DNA of 64,000 bases from Maea johnstoni (Eukaryota > Annelida > Polychaeta > Spionida > Magelonidae), in contig OZ012694.1 in NCBI GenBank assembly GCA_963942565.1, forward strand, positions 35,738,394 through 35,802,393, read 5' to 3'. Shown here one piece after another: positions 1-10,764 of the stretch (the first letter of the stretch is position 1; each line of letters starts with the position of its first letter). Both the position numbers and the translations under genes were made by a program. The notes under the pieces were generated by a model. The model was not told where the DNA came from, made no database searches, and worked only from the letters and a program-made list of their open reading frames with translations.

Positions 1-67
1 TCTCTCTCTCACTCACACACACACACAAAGCTCAGCTAAACTTGTCTACACACACAATCTCTCTCTA

Positions 68-110
<43 letters not shown>

Positions 111-240
111 AACAAAGCTCGCTAAACTCCAGTCAACTTTCTATCTATCTCATACACACCTAGCTCATCTAAACTCCAGTCAACTCTCTCTCTCTTCCAA
201 AATGCATTGCCTTATATATTTCAGTCAATCAGGCTGATAC
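1..240. repeat. CT/CA-rich microsatellite tract
   Basis: Runs of TC and CA dinucleotides alternate with short unique pieces. A phrase close to 'ctaaactccagtcaact' occurs twice (about 124 and 172), so the tract looks like a degraded compound microsatellite duplicated locally. No coding potential is seen. Confidence 0.8.
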
Positions 241-247
241 GTTAGTA

Positions 248-413
248 CAGTGAAACCTTAGAGATGTGAACGCCATGGGCAAAATCGTTCACATTGCGGG
301 GTGTTCACATCTCACAGGTCTTTTCATAATGTAAAATATGCAAATGGGACGGGAAATAGTGTTCACATTAGGTGTTCACATCTCCAGGGTGTTCACAATG
401 AGAGGTTTCACTG
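248..413. mobile_element. MITE, TA-CAGTGAAACC family, copy 1
   Basis: The two ends are inverted copies beginning CAGTGAAACCT and, on the other strand, CAGTGAAACCTC; the inside is built from inverted runs of 'gttcacat'. The left end is preceded by TA and the right end followed by TG, so a TA target duplication is likely but decayed. CAGTG ends with TA targets are typical of non-autonomous Tc1/mariner-superfamily elements. A second copy lies at 50893-51068. There is no transposase frame. Confidence 0.65.
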
Positions 414-1587
414 TGCAAGCTTTGATAAGTTAAGATTAGATGAAGTAATACAATTTTATATAGTTTCTAACCATCTAAGAAAATTGAAGATTTTCCTTAC
501 TAAACAACTAAATAATCTTTGCCACCAGAGGTCAGTCTAGTAGTGTAACCAAGTAGTGGGCCGTTAGATTTACATATATACTGATACATATGCCAACAGA
601 TAAGTAGTTATTGTGTATTTGTACACTGGCAAGTGGCTGTGAACCTCCCCTTACACTGCACAACTTCTCTATTTCAGTATTGCTCATACGTCATATATGA
701 CGTATGCATTTAGTCTCCCATTTCCAAATTAACCCCTTGGCACTCGAAGTGCATCATGCACAAATGGTCTGCTAACATTGAACATTAATCCATCAAATAG
801 TATAATATCTGATAACTGTTTTAAGAGGGATTGTCCAAGCCAGCTTAAAGAACAACTTCCAATCAAATGTATTTCAGGACATGGCTTTGTTATCACTTAT
901 TAGCACAATTACATATCTGTCCTACCCTCTGCATGTTTCAGATGAAAATGGGCTCTAACCAAGAATCAGGAAGACTTGGAGCCACCAGATCTCGCGTCTG
1001 AGCTGGGCTGCGGGTCACAGCAGGGTTGGACTGATATACCATGCTTCCAGCTCATAGCAGTGCTGTACATTTGAGAACCCTGTCTTTAATGACCCGAGCG
1101 CAACTCAATTTCCAGGACCAGAATTTTTTTCTCAATTATCCGGGCCAGATTTCTTCTCTTAAAAATTAAGCCCCAACCCGACACAATCAAAATATCAAAT
1201 GGATCGCCTCTTCAAACAAAATGTGTGGCCCCCTTTCAATCCTGAATGGGCGGTCTGTATGTTACAGAGAGCCCACGCAACTGTGCAAGGAGGGTGAGTA
1301 TAGGATGGGCGGCTGCTTATAGCACAGAAAGGCTAAGTTGGTCATAGAAATACCTTGTTATTAAGCAAGAACCACCCACTAGGACTATACTTGTTACAAC
1401 CATTTCTAACTATAAACTAGGCGTTGTATAGTGGTCCTACTCGGGAATGCGGCTCAGGAATTTTCACATAGTGATACTTTCCTTAATGACTGTGTTGCCC
1501 CTAATTACAACGCAAACCCCGTCACAACTCCGTGTGCGTTACAGACTAGCCCCCCGCTTACGTCACCAAAAGGGGCCATTCGAGATA
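414..1587. other. Intergenic, no feature recognised
   Basis: AT-rich sequence without a supported exon on either strand. Open frames are short and show no recognisable family. Confidence 0.5.
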
Positions 1588-1816
1588 TTAACCCATTCAT
1601 ACCTGTGATGCCCAGAACCACCTGACTTTTTTGTTGATAACTCTCTATCAAAGGCAATTTTCAGAAAATATTTGCATAAGAAATGTTGTTCTGGAACTTC
1701 CTAACAACTCTCCTTCAAATATTTTTCAAATTTGCTATTACTTCCAAAGTTATTTCCATAAGTGTCTGAAGTGCAGACGACACCTGTCATGGAGAACTAC
1801 AAGCCTGAAAAGGTTA
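1588..1816. mobile_element. TTAA MITE, CCCATTCATGCC family
   Basis: Starts TTAACCCATTCATACC and ends near AGGTTAA, with the family's internal 'cttcaaatattt' and 'agttat' blocks. Better-kept relatives at 6297-6511 and 51484-51718 show the inverted end GGCATGAATGGGTTAA. TTAA flanks followed by CCC match piggyBac-type ends. The right end here is diverged. Confidence 0.6.
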
Positions 1817-3004
1817 AATGCCCTAAAATGTCCGTGAAATGTTACAATACACTGAAACGATTTATAGACGTACGGACGGACAAGCTGCTGTCCTACTAGT
1901 ACAAGGTTAACTTGAAAGAAAGATCGTAGATAGCATAGCTGACAGGTTGTGTTTTTAAAAAAAAAATCATCTCATAAGTCTTTTTGTACTCAATATCATA
2001 GTTTGGATATAATTCAACATAGAACGATGCCGACTGATTTTTCAACAATATTTAAGCCTTAATTTAGGATTTTGGAACTGGCACCCCTTATCATTTTCAT
2101 TTCGTGATAGCCTTAAAACAAGTTGAGTGTTTACGTATCACCAATCAATACCCGAGTGAGGGGTGCACTATGAATGTGCACCATGAAATGTTACTTTAGA
2201 TGATTACCTCGGACAAATTGGGAGCAAGCAAAAGCGTCTCAGGTACAGAAATCCAAGTTCCATTTATCAACAATAAGTATTTTTCAATGCTTTGGTACCA
2301 GTGCTTTTACCATACATGATACATGATAATCTGGGGTAGGTGAATCCAAGATAGGCGAGGCTTACTTTCCCATCCTTCTGCAGGGAGTTGATTCTGAAAC
2401 TGGCCTTTCTGAGGGACCTGAACAGTTCCAGTACTTAAAAGGGCAAATGCACCATCATGATGATTTAGGTTCAAAATGTGCCTATACGTGTTACCTTTCA
2501 AATAAGACCACCCGCAAGTCTGTCCTCCTCAGATATGGTTTATGAAAGTGAGTAAAAACAGGCCTGAGTCTGGGCATGGAGGCTGACATTATCAGGGCAG
2601 GGCACATTTTAAGCACCACTTCTGATTGGTCGAGAGATATCAGTGGCAGTCACTTGAGAGAAGCGACAGGATTGGCAAAAAGTGGCAGGCCCAACATAAT
2701 CTCATAAAAACACAAACATCTCACAAGACCAAACTTGGAAGTAAATCTCTTTTTAATACAAATAAATATAATGTATTTTGTAATTCATAACTAGTGTCAT
2801 CACAATAACAAGAAGGCAAAATCACGAGGGTTCATATATTAGCATTTTATTACAGCCGATGGGCTGCTGGTCTAAATCTTCCCAAACAAACACGCATTCA
2901 CACATATTCGCTTCACAAATATTGGACTTCAATAAATAGGGTGTGCAAGAAGTTTCCTTTCGGATCTTTCAAAATAAAAATAAACAAACATCAGGACACA
3001 ATGT
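1817..3004. other. Intergenic, no feature recognised
   Basis: No supported exon, RNA gene or complete repeat was found on either strand. Confidence 0.5.
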
Positions 3005-3786
<782 letters not shown>

Positions 3787-4020
3787 AGGGGTTGCCTTGA
3801 TGGCCTAGTGGTCTGAATCATCGCACACTGACCACTTGGGGTCTCTCATCACTGCCTCAGGGCACAGGTTTCAAAACAGCTTGAGGCATGTGACAAAGAT
3901 GTAAATGACTTGGGTAGTTGTCCACACATTCTTTGGTTTCCTCTCCCTTCAACAACTGACTAGTTATGACTTAGCCTTAAAAGGGCAGAAAAAAATGACA
4001 ACAAACAAAATCCCAAGTAC
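3787..4020 (+). mobile_element. tRNA-derived SINE, plus orientation
   Basis: The head has an A-box-like block (TGGCCTAGTGGTC, about 3801) and a decayed B-box-like block (AGGTTTCAAAACAGC, about 3865), spaced as in a tRNA with a long variable arm (Leu/Ser type). The body (about 3900-3990) carries 'tgacttgggtagttg' and 'ctggtttcctc'-like phrases shared with the pieces at 35413-35610, 51746-51965 and 61257-61400. Shared heads plus shared bodies support a SINE family rather than a lone tRNA pseudogene. Confidence 0.7.
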
Positions 4021-4300
4021 AAATTTCACATCTTTTTACACAAGTAAGAACATGTAGTCACAACTTAACAGAGTGCTAGTCTTGATTTTTCCTTACAAAA
4101 GCAGAAAAGGTGACAATAAATTACATTTCCATATTTCAAATTTTAAAAATCACTTCTTACATAAGTCAGTTCATGCAATCACAATTTAGCCGAGTACTAG
4201 TTTTGACGTATTCTAACAAGGGCAGTAAAGCGGACAATAAATTAAATTCAAATAAAAAATTCACTTTTTACGCAAGTAAGAACATGTAGTCATGATTGAA
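3966..4300 (+). repeat. Tandem copies of the SINE tail
   Basis: The SINE 3' tail motif (ACTAGT..TGACTTA..CTTAAAAGGGCAG....GACAATAAATT) recurs about every 125 bp, followed by 'ttttta(c)acaagtaagaacatgtagtca'. I count three diverged units after the SINE's own tail: about 4024-4150, 4150-4260 and 4260-4300 (partial). Confidence 0.65.
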
Positions 4301-4451
4301 TAAGGTATACATGCAGCCAATGAGCGCTTTTCGTAATTTTGGAATATGGAAATCTCCTGTTCCTGAGTATATAGTGAACCCATTTACATAAACCACTTCA
4401 TATATTATATTTTTGCTATTTAGCAGTACTTGAGGAGTGGCATGTATATAA

Positions 4452-4650
4452 TTAACCTATTTACGCCTGGAGATCTTGCAAAGTAGTGTCGTCTGGATCT
4501 ATGATGCATTTGAAAATAACTTCAGAATAAAGCATAAATTTACAAAATATTTCAAGGAGATTTGTGGGTGGTGTTCTGATCAACATTTCTTCTTGAAATA
4601 TTTAATGAATAATGCTTTGGTAAAAAAGTTATCCTGGATTTGAATTACCG
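4452..4650. mobile_element. TTAA MITE, CCCATTCATGCC family, decayed
   Basis: Begins TTAACCTATTTACGCCTGGAG and shares internal blocks ('gaataaagcataaatttacaaaatattt', 'aaggagatttgtgg') with the better copy at 6297-6511. The right terminus is not clear. Confidence 0.5.
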
Positions 4651-4669
4651 GGTGGAGCATGTGAAAAAG

Positions 4670-4790
4670 ATACCAGTGACTTAAGAGTAAGGCAGTGGTT
4701 TTTGCCGCGCATTCTGGTTTCCTCCATCACTTACAACGGACTAAGCCACAATATAGCAAAAAAATGTTGATAAATGAAATTTCCAATTCA
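4670..4790 (+). mobile_element. SINE body fragment, plus orientation
   Basis: Contains the body phrases 'ccagtgacttaagag', 'ggcagtggtttttgccg', 'ctggtttcctcca' and 'acttacaac'. The tRNA-like head is missing, so this is a 5'-truncated copy. Confidence 0.6.
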
Positions 4791-5192
4791 AGCTTTCAAG
4801 AAAGCCATATCAGTAAAAACACCTAGGATACCTGCCCTTGTCTTTCCTAAAATCCTGATAAATGTAGTAAACTCCTAAAATATCTAAGAACACTTTCAAT
4901 ATACACTTTCTTTTGCAATGTCCAGGATTTGAAAGAGGGATGGTCAAAGTGACATGATGAAACAAATCAAAATAATCAACTTTTCTCCTTTTCAATAAAT
5001 GTCAGTTGAATTGCAACTAAATATTTCAGTAATACTAGTAAAAACTAAATCATGACTTCAATACCTGCCCTGAGTAAGCATTTTTTTTAAACTTAATATT
5101 CTACCCTTTGATACTAATCAGAATTAGCAGAATGACTGTTAAAACTGTTTTGCTTTAACCCACTAAGCAATTATGAAGTCATATTAGGAGTG

Positions 5193-5445
5193 TACAGTGC
5201 CAACATTTAATTCCTGCACTAAATGCGTGGGCAGCCCGGACATAATACACAACTGCATGTCCAATCGCCACCCATTTTCCTGGGCATGGATGACCTCACA
5301 ACTGAATGTAGCTTTGTATTGCAAGCTACATGGGTCATTGATGTGCTTGGCTTATTTTTATGATATAGTATCCATTGATCTTTGTAGAACCAGGCACTGG
5401 CAGATGTCTGGTTGACTGGTGCAGGAAATAAATGTCTGTACTGTA
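5193..5445. mobile_element. MITE, TA-CAGTGCCAACATTT family, copy 1
   Basis: The left end TACAGTGCCAACATTTAATT is matched by the right end in reverse complement (TACAGTACAGACATTTATTT, then CCTGCAC on both), giving inverted repeats of about 27 bp. TA sits at both ends, suggesting a Tc1/mariner-type non-autonomous element. A homologous copy lies at 8579-8839 inside an fbxw4 intron. Open frames here are by-products of the repeat. Confidence 0.75.
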
Positions 5446-5607
5446 CCCCCAAAAAGAATGTAAGAATGTATTTAAGTCAAGCAGCAAATCCCATCAACCA
5501 TTACAAACCCATCCAACGACATCATTTTAGAACGATCAGTATAAACAGCAATCTGCAATGAGGGAACATGCAACAATAGAGAGTAACAATCAGAGATAGG
5601 CCATTGT

Positions 5608-5810
5608 TTAACCCTTCCAATGCTGAGGCTACTTTCATCCGAAGCTCAAGGATGCAGAGATTTTTGAAAAGCATCTTAACCCTGTCGGGTGGATATTCAT
5701 TGGATAGCTCTTGTTTAGTAATCTCATAGGAGTACCTACTAGGATTTCAGTCATTTTCAAGCTTTTTTGCATCATTTTGTTTTGGTCAAATTAGCCATCA
5801 GCCGCTTCTG
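5608..5810. mobile_element. TTAA-CCCTT MITE (family A), copy 1
   Basis: Begins TTTAACCCTTCCAATGCTG and runs through the family landmarks: 'gaggctactttc', 'aaccctgtc', 'ttggtattcattgg'-like, 'gagtacc', 'catcattttg' and 'aaattagcca'. The right terminus is decayed. Confidence 0.7.
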
Positions 5811-6042
5811 AAGTGTACCCATAGCCTATAACTACCACCAAGTATCAAATCATTTTGACACAGCAAACTTTAAAGAAATATTTGATGGGTCGTTATATTT
5901 TGTATTGGGTTTAAACAATGCCTCATCAAATCGGTCAATATCAGAACATGATTAATTGAGGAATTATATTCAAAGGTGTTAGACCACAAGTGCACTCTAC
6001 GTGGGAATGGGTTATCCAACCGATTCACGCCCAGGGTGCCCC

Positions 6043-6256
6043 TTAACCCTTTTAATGCTGAGGCTACTTTCACCAAAGGCATAAGAATGCAGAAATATTT
6101 GAAAACCTTTTAAACTCTGCCCTGTTGGTATTCATTGGAAAGCTCATGCTGATTCCTATCAGATGAGTACCCATTTGCAAAGGTTTCAGCCATTTCCCAG
6201 CTTTTTTAGCATCATTTTCTTTTGACCAAATTAGCCACCAGCAGCACAAAGGTTAA
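6043..6256. mobile_element. TTAA-CCCTT MITE (family A), copy 2
   Basis: Complete copy: TTAACCCTTTTAATGCTGAG at the left, AGCACAAAGGTTAA at the right. Both ends read TTAACC(C/T)TT inward, as expected for a piggyBac-like TTAA target and a CCCTT terminus. It has no coding capacity. Confidence 0.75.
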
Positions 6257-6296
6257 AAAGAATTGTCAGGATTTACTATTTTTGAAGATAACTTAT

Positions 6297-6511
6297 TTAT
6301 CCCATTCATGCCCGAGTATCCTATTGACAAGTGTTATACATTTGCAAATAACTTTGGAATGAAGCATACATTTGCAAAATATTTGAAGGAGATTTGTAGA
6401 TAGTTTTGATAAACAATTTTCCTTCAAATATTTTTGAAATATTGCTTTTATTTGAGAGTTATCACCAAAATTGTCAGGCAGTTTTGGATGCTACAGGCAT
6501 GAATGGGTTAA
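6297..6511. mobile_element. TTAA MITE, CCCATTCATGCC family, best copy
   Basis: The ends CCCATTCATGCC and GGCATGAATGGG are perfect inverted repeats, and TTAA follows the right end. The interior contains inverted 'tttgcaaaatatttgaaggag' / 'ccttcaaatatttttg' blocks. This is the best local representative of the family. Confidence 0.75.
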
Positions 6512-7344
6512 GCAAAAATCATGTCCCCCCCATTGAATTAATTATCATGTGCCAAAATACATCACAGCTGATGGAAAACGGAAATAATTATTTCACATAC
6601 ACTGAACAAGTCACCAAGGGCCATTCATTCCCACTGAGGAAAGTACTTGCCATCTCAGTGACAGCATTACTAGAGTGACAAAAAAGACAATTAAAACATA
6701 CAGATACAATCCTCGTATATCACACTAATGCAGTGGTGATATCTTAATTATTCACTAGGCTCTGCTCATCGTTATCACCTGGGTGTGTTGGCTATTTATA
6801 CCATCAATCCAAGGTTGACATCTCATTGCATGTTTTGCATATTTTGTGTTTTTTGGTAAACTTACAGATTTTTTCCAATTCAAATTGCATTCTCTATAGT
6901 TATAAGTTGCAAGAAAAGATTGAGTTTATTACCACATGTTATCCAACTGTATCTGGATTTCTTATGTATATTGACTATGTGACATCTGGTTTAAAAGTTA
7001 GTTTTTAAAAAAGAAAATAATATTGGTACTACTCATCCTGTGCCTTTCAGTATTTTTCATTAGCCCTTTAGCAAAACAGTGTACAATTGCATCATGAATC
7101 GTGCAAATACATACCACCATTTTCATCAATATCACCACGCTTCCCTTGTAGTACTGCATACTGTTAATGTTGTGCATGTAAAGTAATGCGCTCAGCAGGG
7201 TTTAATTTCTGCATATGGGTGTTGAATGCAAGCTACCATGTCGGCATAATATATGATACTAATGTAGGTATCGGAGGTCCAAATGAGGATATTTTGACAA
7301 ATGCTGACTCCTGGGCAGCACATTAATCACACTGCCACAATAGC
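6512..7344. other. Intergenic, no feature recognised
   Basis: Unique AT-rich sequence. Short open frames here show no recognisable family. Confidence 0.4.
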
Positions 7345-8243
7345 AACCCTTCTAATGCTGAGGCTACTTTTGTCCGAAGCACAAGTATGCGAAGGTTGTA
7401 CAAAATAAAATGATTAGATATGTTTTAAACTACTCAAACAGAAGACACCTGGTAGCCAACGACTTTAATGAGGTTAAGTGGATGAGCATTGAAAACAGAA
7501 TAAAATATCTGGCCGCAAGCCATGTATTTAACTGCATCAATGAACAGGCTCCAGAGTACCTTCAGGTTTTTGAAAGAGTAAATGAATCCCACCACTATAA
7601 CACCAGACCCAGTATTAATGCTTTGATTTTACCAAAGGTTGGTTCATATGGTATAAAGTCCTTCCACTACATAGGTGCCAAAATCTGGAACTCTTTGCCA
7701 GATGAGATCCAGACTACGTTCAGTAAATCTCTTTTTTAAGGGAGATGCAAAAAAACATTTCAGGTCAGTCCTCTCTGAGTGAAAAAAAATAAAAAATTCA
7801 TCAATTTTAGTCTGAATGTTTGTATTATACTATATGATATTATTGTTATGTCAATCTTGAGCAGGGAGGTTGATCAGTACATGTGATGCCATTGGACTCT
7901 GGGCAGACTGGGACCACTATGGAAATAAGTTTCTAACTTCTAGTGTATATATCCTGTGTCTGGTTAGAATTCTATTGCATAGCAGTTAATGACACTCCAA
8001 CTAGTCACCTTCATTTATGATTTTTTTTGTATGCCAAATGCTATGTAATACACATCGTACTAGACTGAATCAAATCAAATCAAATCAATCAATTTTGAAA
8101 ACCATCTAAACCCTGTCATGTTGGTATTCATTAGATAGCTCTCACTGAGTACTCTCAGATGAGTACCCATGTGCTAGGGTTTCAGTCATTTTTCAGGTTT
8201 TTGCATCATTTTGTACTGGCCAAATTAGCCAGCAGCAGCATAA
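7345..8243. mobile_element. TTAA-CCCTT MITE (family A), copy 3, split by a LINE
   Basis: The left part (7345 to about 7394, AACCCTTCTAATGCTGAGGC) stops after 'tatgcgaagg'. The family sequence resumes at about 8092 with 'ttttgaaaaccatctaaacc' and continues to about 8243. The intervening 0.7 kb is a LINE 3' end, so the LINE landed in an existing MITE. Confidence 0.75.
7395..8090 (+). mobile_element. LINE 3' end (non-LTR retrotransposon), 5'-truncated
   Basis: An open stretch of 109 codons (7410-7739) ends in the C-terminal signature of non-LTR reverse transcriptases of the CR1/jockey kind: an H-Y-N-T-R motif, then 'GAKIWNSLPDEIQ' and 'SLF', followed by a frame break where a K-rich segment would be expected. 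A roughly 300-bp 3' UTR follows and ends in repeated CAAAT, a typical simple LINE tail. No endonuclease or polymerase core is present. The clade is inferred from motif style only. Confidence 0.75.
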
Positions 8244-8334
8244 CACAGTATACAGTATGTAATCTCAAGTGATGTCATTCTCATATGCAGTTTTATCTTA
8301 CACATATAGGCTAGTTGCCAGGTATGAGTGCAGG

Positions 8335-8340
8335 TTTAAT
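8335..8340 (-). terminator. Putative poly(A) signal of fbxw4
   Basis: ATTAAA on the minus strand, about 42 nt beyond the fbxw4 stop codon. It is the nearest poly(A)-like hexamer I find downstream. It is a weaker variant than AATAAA and no transcript data are available. Confidence 0.4.
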
Positions 8341-8381
8341 GTCTCATATTGTGTCTTATAGTATAAGTACAGTTTGTGTGT

Positions 8382-9585
8382 TTATATTCTGTACTCGTGT
8401 GGTGTGTTACTCTCTCTCTGCACAGGATGGGCACCGCTGAAGTCGAGAAGATGGATGCCCTTATCTAGTCCCAGGTAAAGGTGACAGGCATCGAAGGTCA
8501 ATGAGTACACGGGACTGCTCTGTCGACCAGTATAATACATCTGAAAAATAACAACAGAAATACTGCAGGAGCTAAAAGTACAGTGCTGACATTTGATTCC
8601 TGCACAAAATGTGTGGGCAGCCCGGGAATAATACACGACTGCAAGCCTGATTGTCACCCAGTTTCCTCGGCAGGGATGCATGGGTGGCCTCACAAATGAT
8701 CTTAGCTTTGATTTGCAAACTAGGTGGGTCATTGGTGTGCATGGCTTGTTTTTTTGACATGTTAACCATGGGTGTTTGCACAACTATGCACTGGCAGATG
8801 TCCGGCCGAGTGGTGCAGGAATCAGATGTCTGTACTATAGCCTGACAGAATTGGTAAACACTTTCAGGCAAAGGCACAGTTGGAAAGATATTTGACGGGA
8901 AAATGATTTTCTTTTTATCATATCTCTACTGAAAAACTCTCCTTCCAACATTTTGTTAAATCATTCTTAATTTGAACAATATCTTCAAATGTATCACTCA
9001 CTATCACACATCCAGATGATAATTTATAGAGGAAGTTCTAAGCACATGAACTTTCATTTAATATCTACATTCCTATGAATTGTTTCAGTCTTTGCAAATA
9101 AATAAAATATGTTAGAGCTGTTAAAACTTGGGCCGCCTGGCCTTGCTGGGCAAGTGAAAATTTTGGATATTGCTGAGTACTGAATGTAACGTTTCAGGGC
9201 AAAAAAACACATGCTATTACATAGGGTTTTGTCAAGCCCTGTTGTTGTTGATTTCTTACCTGTACAGCTTTGGTCATTCTCTTGTCCCAGAGGCGAGCCA
9301 TCCCGTGTCTGGCCGTCCCACTCACTATGGCATAGTTACAGTCTGATTTCATGCAGTAAACGGTAGAGTCGTAGGGCTCCTCCCATTGGGAAACACTGAA
9401 ATACACACGAGATAGGTTTTCATTACCATTTATGTTACCCTATCAGAGGTTTCACTATAAAACCTTCTGTTTAATAACTGGTGATTTAATGCCGAGATTC
9501 TGAGGTGGACATGACTCATGAATAGATAAAAATAATAAAAAAACTTATAATGATAATAATAATAAAAACAATAATAATAACAATG

Positions 9586-9625
<40 letters not shown>

Positions 9626-10705
9626 TAATAATAATAATAATAATGATAATATTTATTTCATGAGGGTGACTCGTTGTGGCTCTCAGAAAATAAATAACGA
9701 ATATTTAGAAATATGGCCAAGATGCAAATTTTGACTTTTGATGGAATGAACATGAAAGTAACTTTTCTGTATCTACTATACTTGTCATGTAGGACAGGCA
9801 CCTCTGATTTTTACCTGCCCTTCAGCCATTTTGAAATTTTTCAACGCTTGGGGCAGAAGGGCAGCCCTTAATGTTGAGCCCTGTACTCACCAATGTCCTG
9901 AGCGTGTGTCCCAGAGCCGTATGAAGGTATCGTAGCCACAGGACAGCAGCGTGTGTGGGCTCTCAAACTGGATATCGAGAACCCCTGCTCCATTGCGATG
10001 CTGGTTGCCAAGAATGTCTGTTAATTGCCCACTAAAATTTGTGTCAAAAAAGCGGCATTGAAAACAAATATTGTAAACACTGAGGATTAGATTAAGTTTG
10101 CACATCAACAATAATTAACATTCTTGAATTGCTGCAGAATTGACAATGGCTTTAATATCATTCCAGGGAAATGGGTAGAACATTTGGGAAGGGATGCTAC
10201 GGCAAGACAGAACAGATCATTTTTAAAATGTATGCATGAATCTTCATGTAGGTAGGTGGAATTCCAAATGGGACAACTAGAATTTTACTTCACTTGCCCA
10301 AAAGACAGAGTGGACAAGTTTACAAGTGTATTTTGATCCTATATTTCAAAATCACACTTTCATTCTTTTCTCTAGTGTTCGTAATCGGTCACAATTTTCA
10401 ATGTTATATTTCTATTTCATTCAATGATCATAATCGGATCCAAAAAACAAATGCTGTTCACCAGCAATCGGACAAAAACTATATAACACGCTTACTTTTC
10501 CATGTCCCATATTCTGAGAGGTGGCACATGGTTACAGCCCGCAGTGCCCGTTACGAACATGTTTCCCTGTGGGCTGATGGCTAGCGACCACACGCGATCT
10601 CCAGCATCCAGCGTGTGCCGTCGCGCACTCCCACTCGACATGCTGAGGAAGCTCTGTAGTGACCAGATCTATAGAGAACAAAAAGGCACATAGGTTATAA
10701 TAATG

Positions 10706-10764
<59 letters not shown>

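Noticed and set aside
8572-8877. Cysteine-containing open frames beside fbxw4 exon 7
   Set aside because: They lie within a MITE that has a homologous copy at 5193, and the true exon uses a different frame.
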